Source of the DNA: K189A clade bacterium
GTDB taxonomy: Bacteria; Pseudomonadota; Gammaproteobacteria; Pseudomonadales; Azotimanducaceae
Reading direction: 5' to 3'
NCBI GenBank assembly: GCA_007571095.1
Contig: RKSB01000032.1
Span: 1-6,328, forward strand
Length of the DNA stretch: 6,328 bases
This document shows positions 5,906-6,328 of this stretch, one piece after another. The notes below the pieces were generated by a model, which ran no database searches, was not told the origin of the DNA, and saw only the letters and a list, made by a program, of their open reading frames with translations. The position numbers and the translations under genes were made by a program. Position 1 is the stretch's first letter. Every line of letters begins with the position of its first letter.

Positions 5906-6328
5906 CTCCGCCGGTGGAGACACCCGCCGCTGTTCTGCTGGCGGCCGGTGAAAGCAGACGTTTTGGCAGCGACAAAAGAAAGGCTCGGCTGAGCGATGGC
6001 AGACCTTTGCTACACGCCACTGTAGAAGTTTATGCCGAGCATTTTGACCATCTGTGTCTGGTCCTGGGAAGAGGAGACCGGGCACTTGCAGAGAGCTTGC
6101 CGAAGAGCGTTCACATTCTCTACAGCCGAAACGCCGAAAAGGGCATGGGCAGCAGTCTTGCCGATGGAGTCAGCGGGCTGGGTGAATGGCCGAATTCGAT
6201 TTTTATCGGACTGGCGGATATGCCCTTTGTTCAACCGGCTACGCTGGCTCGTCTGGTGGCGAAAGCCATCGACAAACAAGCCGCTTCTTCAGAGGGTTTC
6301 ATACTGGTGCCTGCCTATACAGGCAGAC
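5902..6328 (+). CDS. mocA: MocA-like molybdenum cofactor cytidylyltransferase, 3' end beyond the window
   Basis: MocA-type enzymes transfer CMP from CTP to molybdenum cofactor, giving the cytosine dinucleotide form used by some xanthine-oxidase-family hydroxylases. The 142 codons present show the nucleotidyltransferase fold: LLAAGESRRFGSDK (12-25) for nucleotide binding, NAEKGMGSSLADGV (77-90) and the metal-binding GLADMPFV (103-110). The sequence stops in VPAYTGR, where the family normally continues into a GNPV-type motif, so roughly 50-60 residues are missing. The LAAG form of the first motif favours MocA over the guanylyltransferase MobA, which usually has LAGG. The ATG overlaps the xdhC stop in ATGA. 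Apart from an AGG directly abutting the ATG it lacks a spaced ribosome binding site, which is consistent with coupling to xdhC translation. Confidence 0.9.
   Translation, partial: MTPPVETPAAVLLAAGESRRFGSDKRKARLSDGRPLLHATVEVYAEHFDHLCLVLGRGDRALAESLPKSVHILYSRNAEKGMGSSLADGVSGLGEWPNSIFIGLADMPFVQPATLARLVAKAIDKQAASSEGFILVPAYTGR

Overview
This is a bacterial chromosome segment of fairly even, moderately high G+C with four recognisable genes in two divergent blocks. The left block, on the minus strand, runs acnA (aconitate hydratase A) then thrS (threonyl-tRNA synthetase). At the extreme left edge there may be the first ten codons of another gene. The right block, on the plus strand, holds an XdhC/CoxI-family molybdoenzyme maturation factor, followed with a 4-base ATGA overlap by a MocA-like molybdenum cofactor cytidylyltransferase that runs off the right edge. 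AcnA is close in length and motif order to Escherichia coli AcnA, which favours a proteobacterium, perhaps a gammaproteobacterium. This is only a guess, because there is no rRNA and no taxonomically decisive gene.

Left block: acnA and thrS are separated by 40 bases between the acnA stop and the preferred thrS ATG, with no visible terminator, so they are probably co-transcribed. The ThrRS keeps the editing, catalytic and anticodon-binding domains but has no N-terminal TGS domain, and the acnA stop lies too close upstream for one to be encoded. A hairpin fills the acnA-thrS gap. Its 3' arm reaches the thrS ribosome binding site, and its 7-nt loop has UGU in the anticodon position.

Centre: the divergent intergenic region (about 4609-4897) is rich in inverted repeats. 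On the acnA side, two perfect 8-bp inverted repeats are interleaved within 45 bases of the acnA 5' leader, which is the topology of an H-type pseudoknot or of two mutually exclusive hairpins. On the xdhC side, two longer-range inverted repeats are interleaved in the same way. The acnA leader is the best candidate here for an undescribed regulatory RNA.

Right block: XdhC-family proteins protect, sulfurate or insert the molybdenum cofactor of xanthine-oxidase-family hydroxylases, and MocA adds CMP to make the cytosine dinucleotide form. The pair implies an MCD-containing hydroxylase (aldehyde oxidase, CO dehydrogenase-like or xanthine dehydrogenase-like) encoded elsewhere, possibly just beyond the right edge. 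No mobile element, CRISPR array, tRNA or rRNA was seen.
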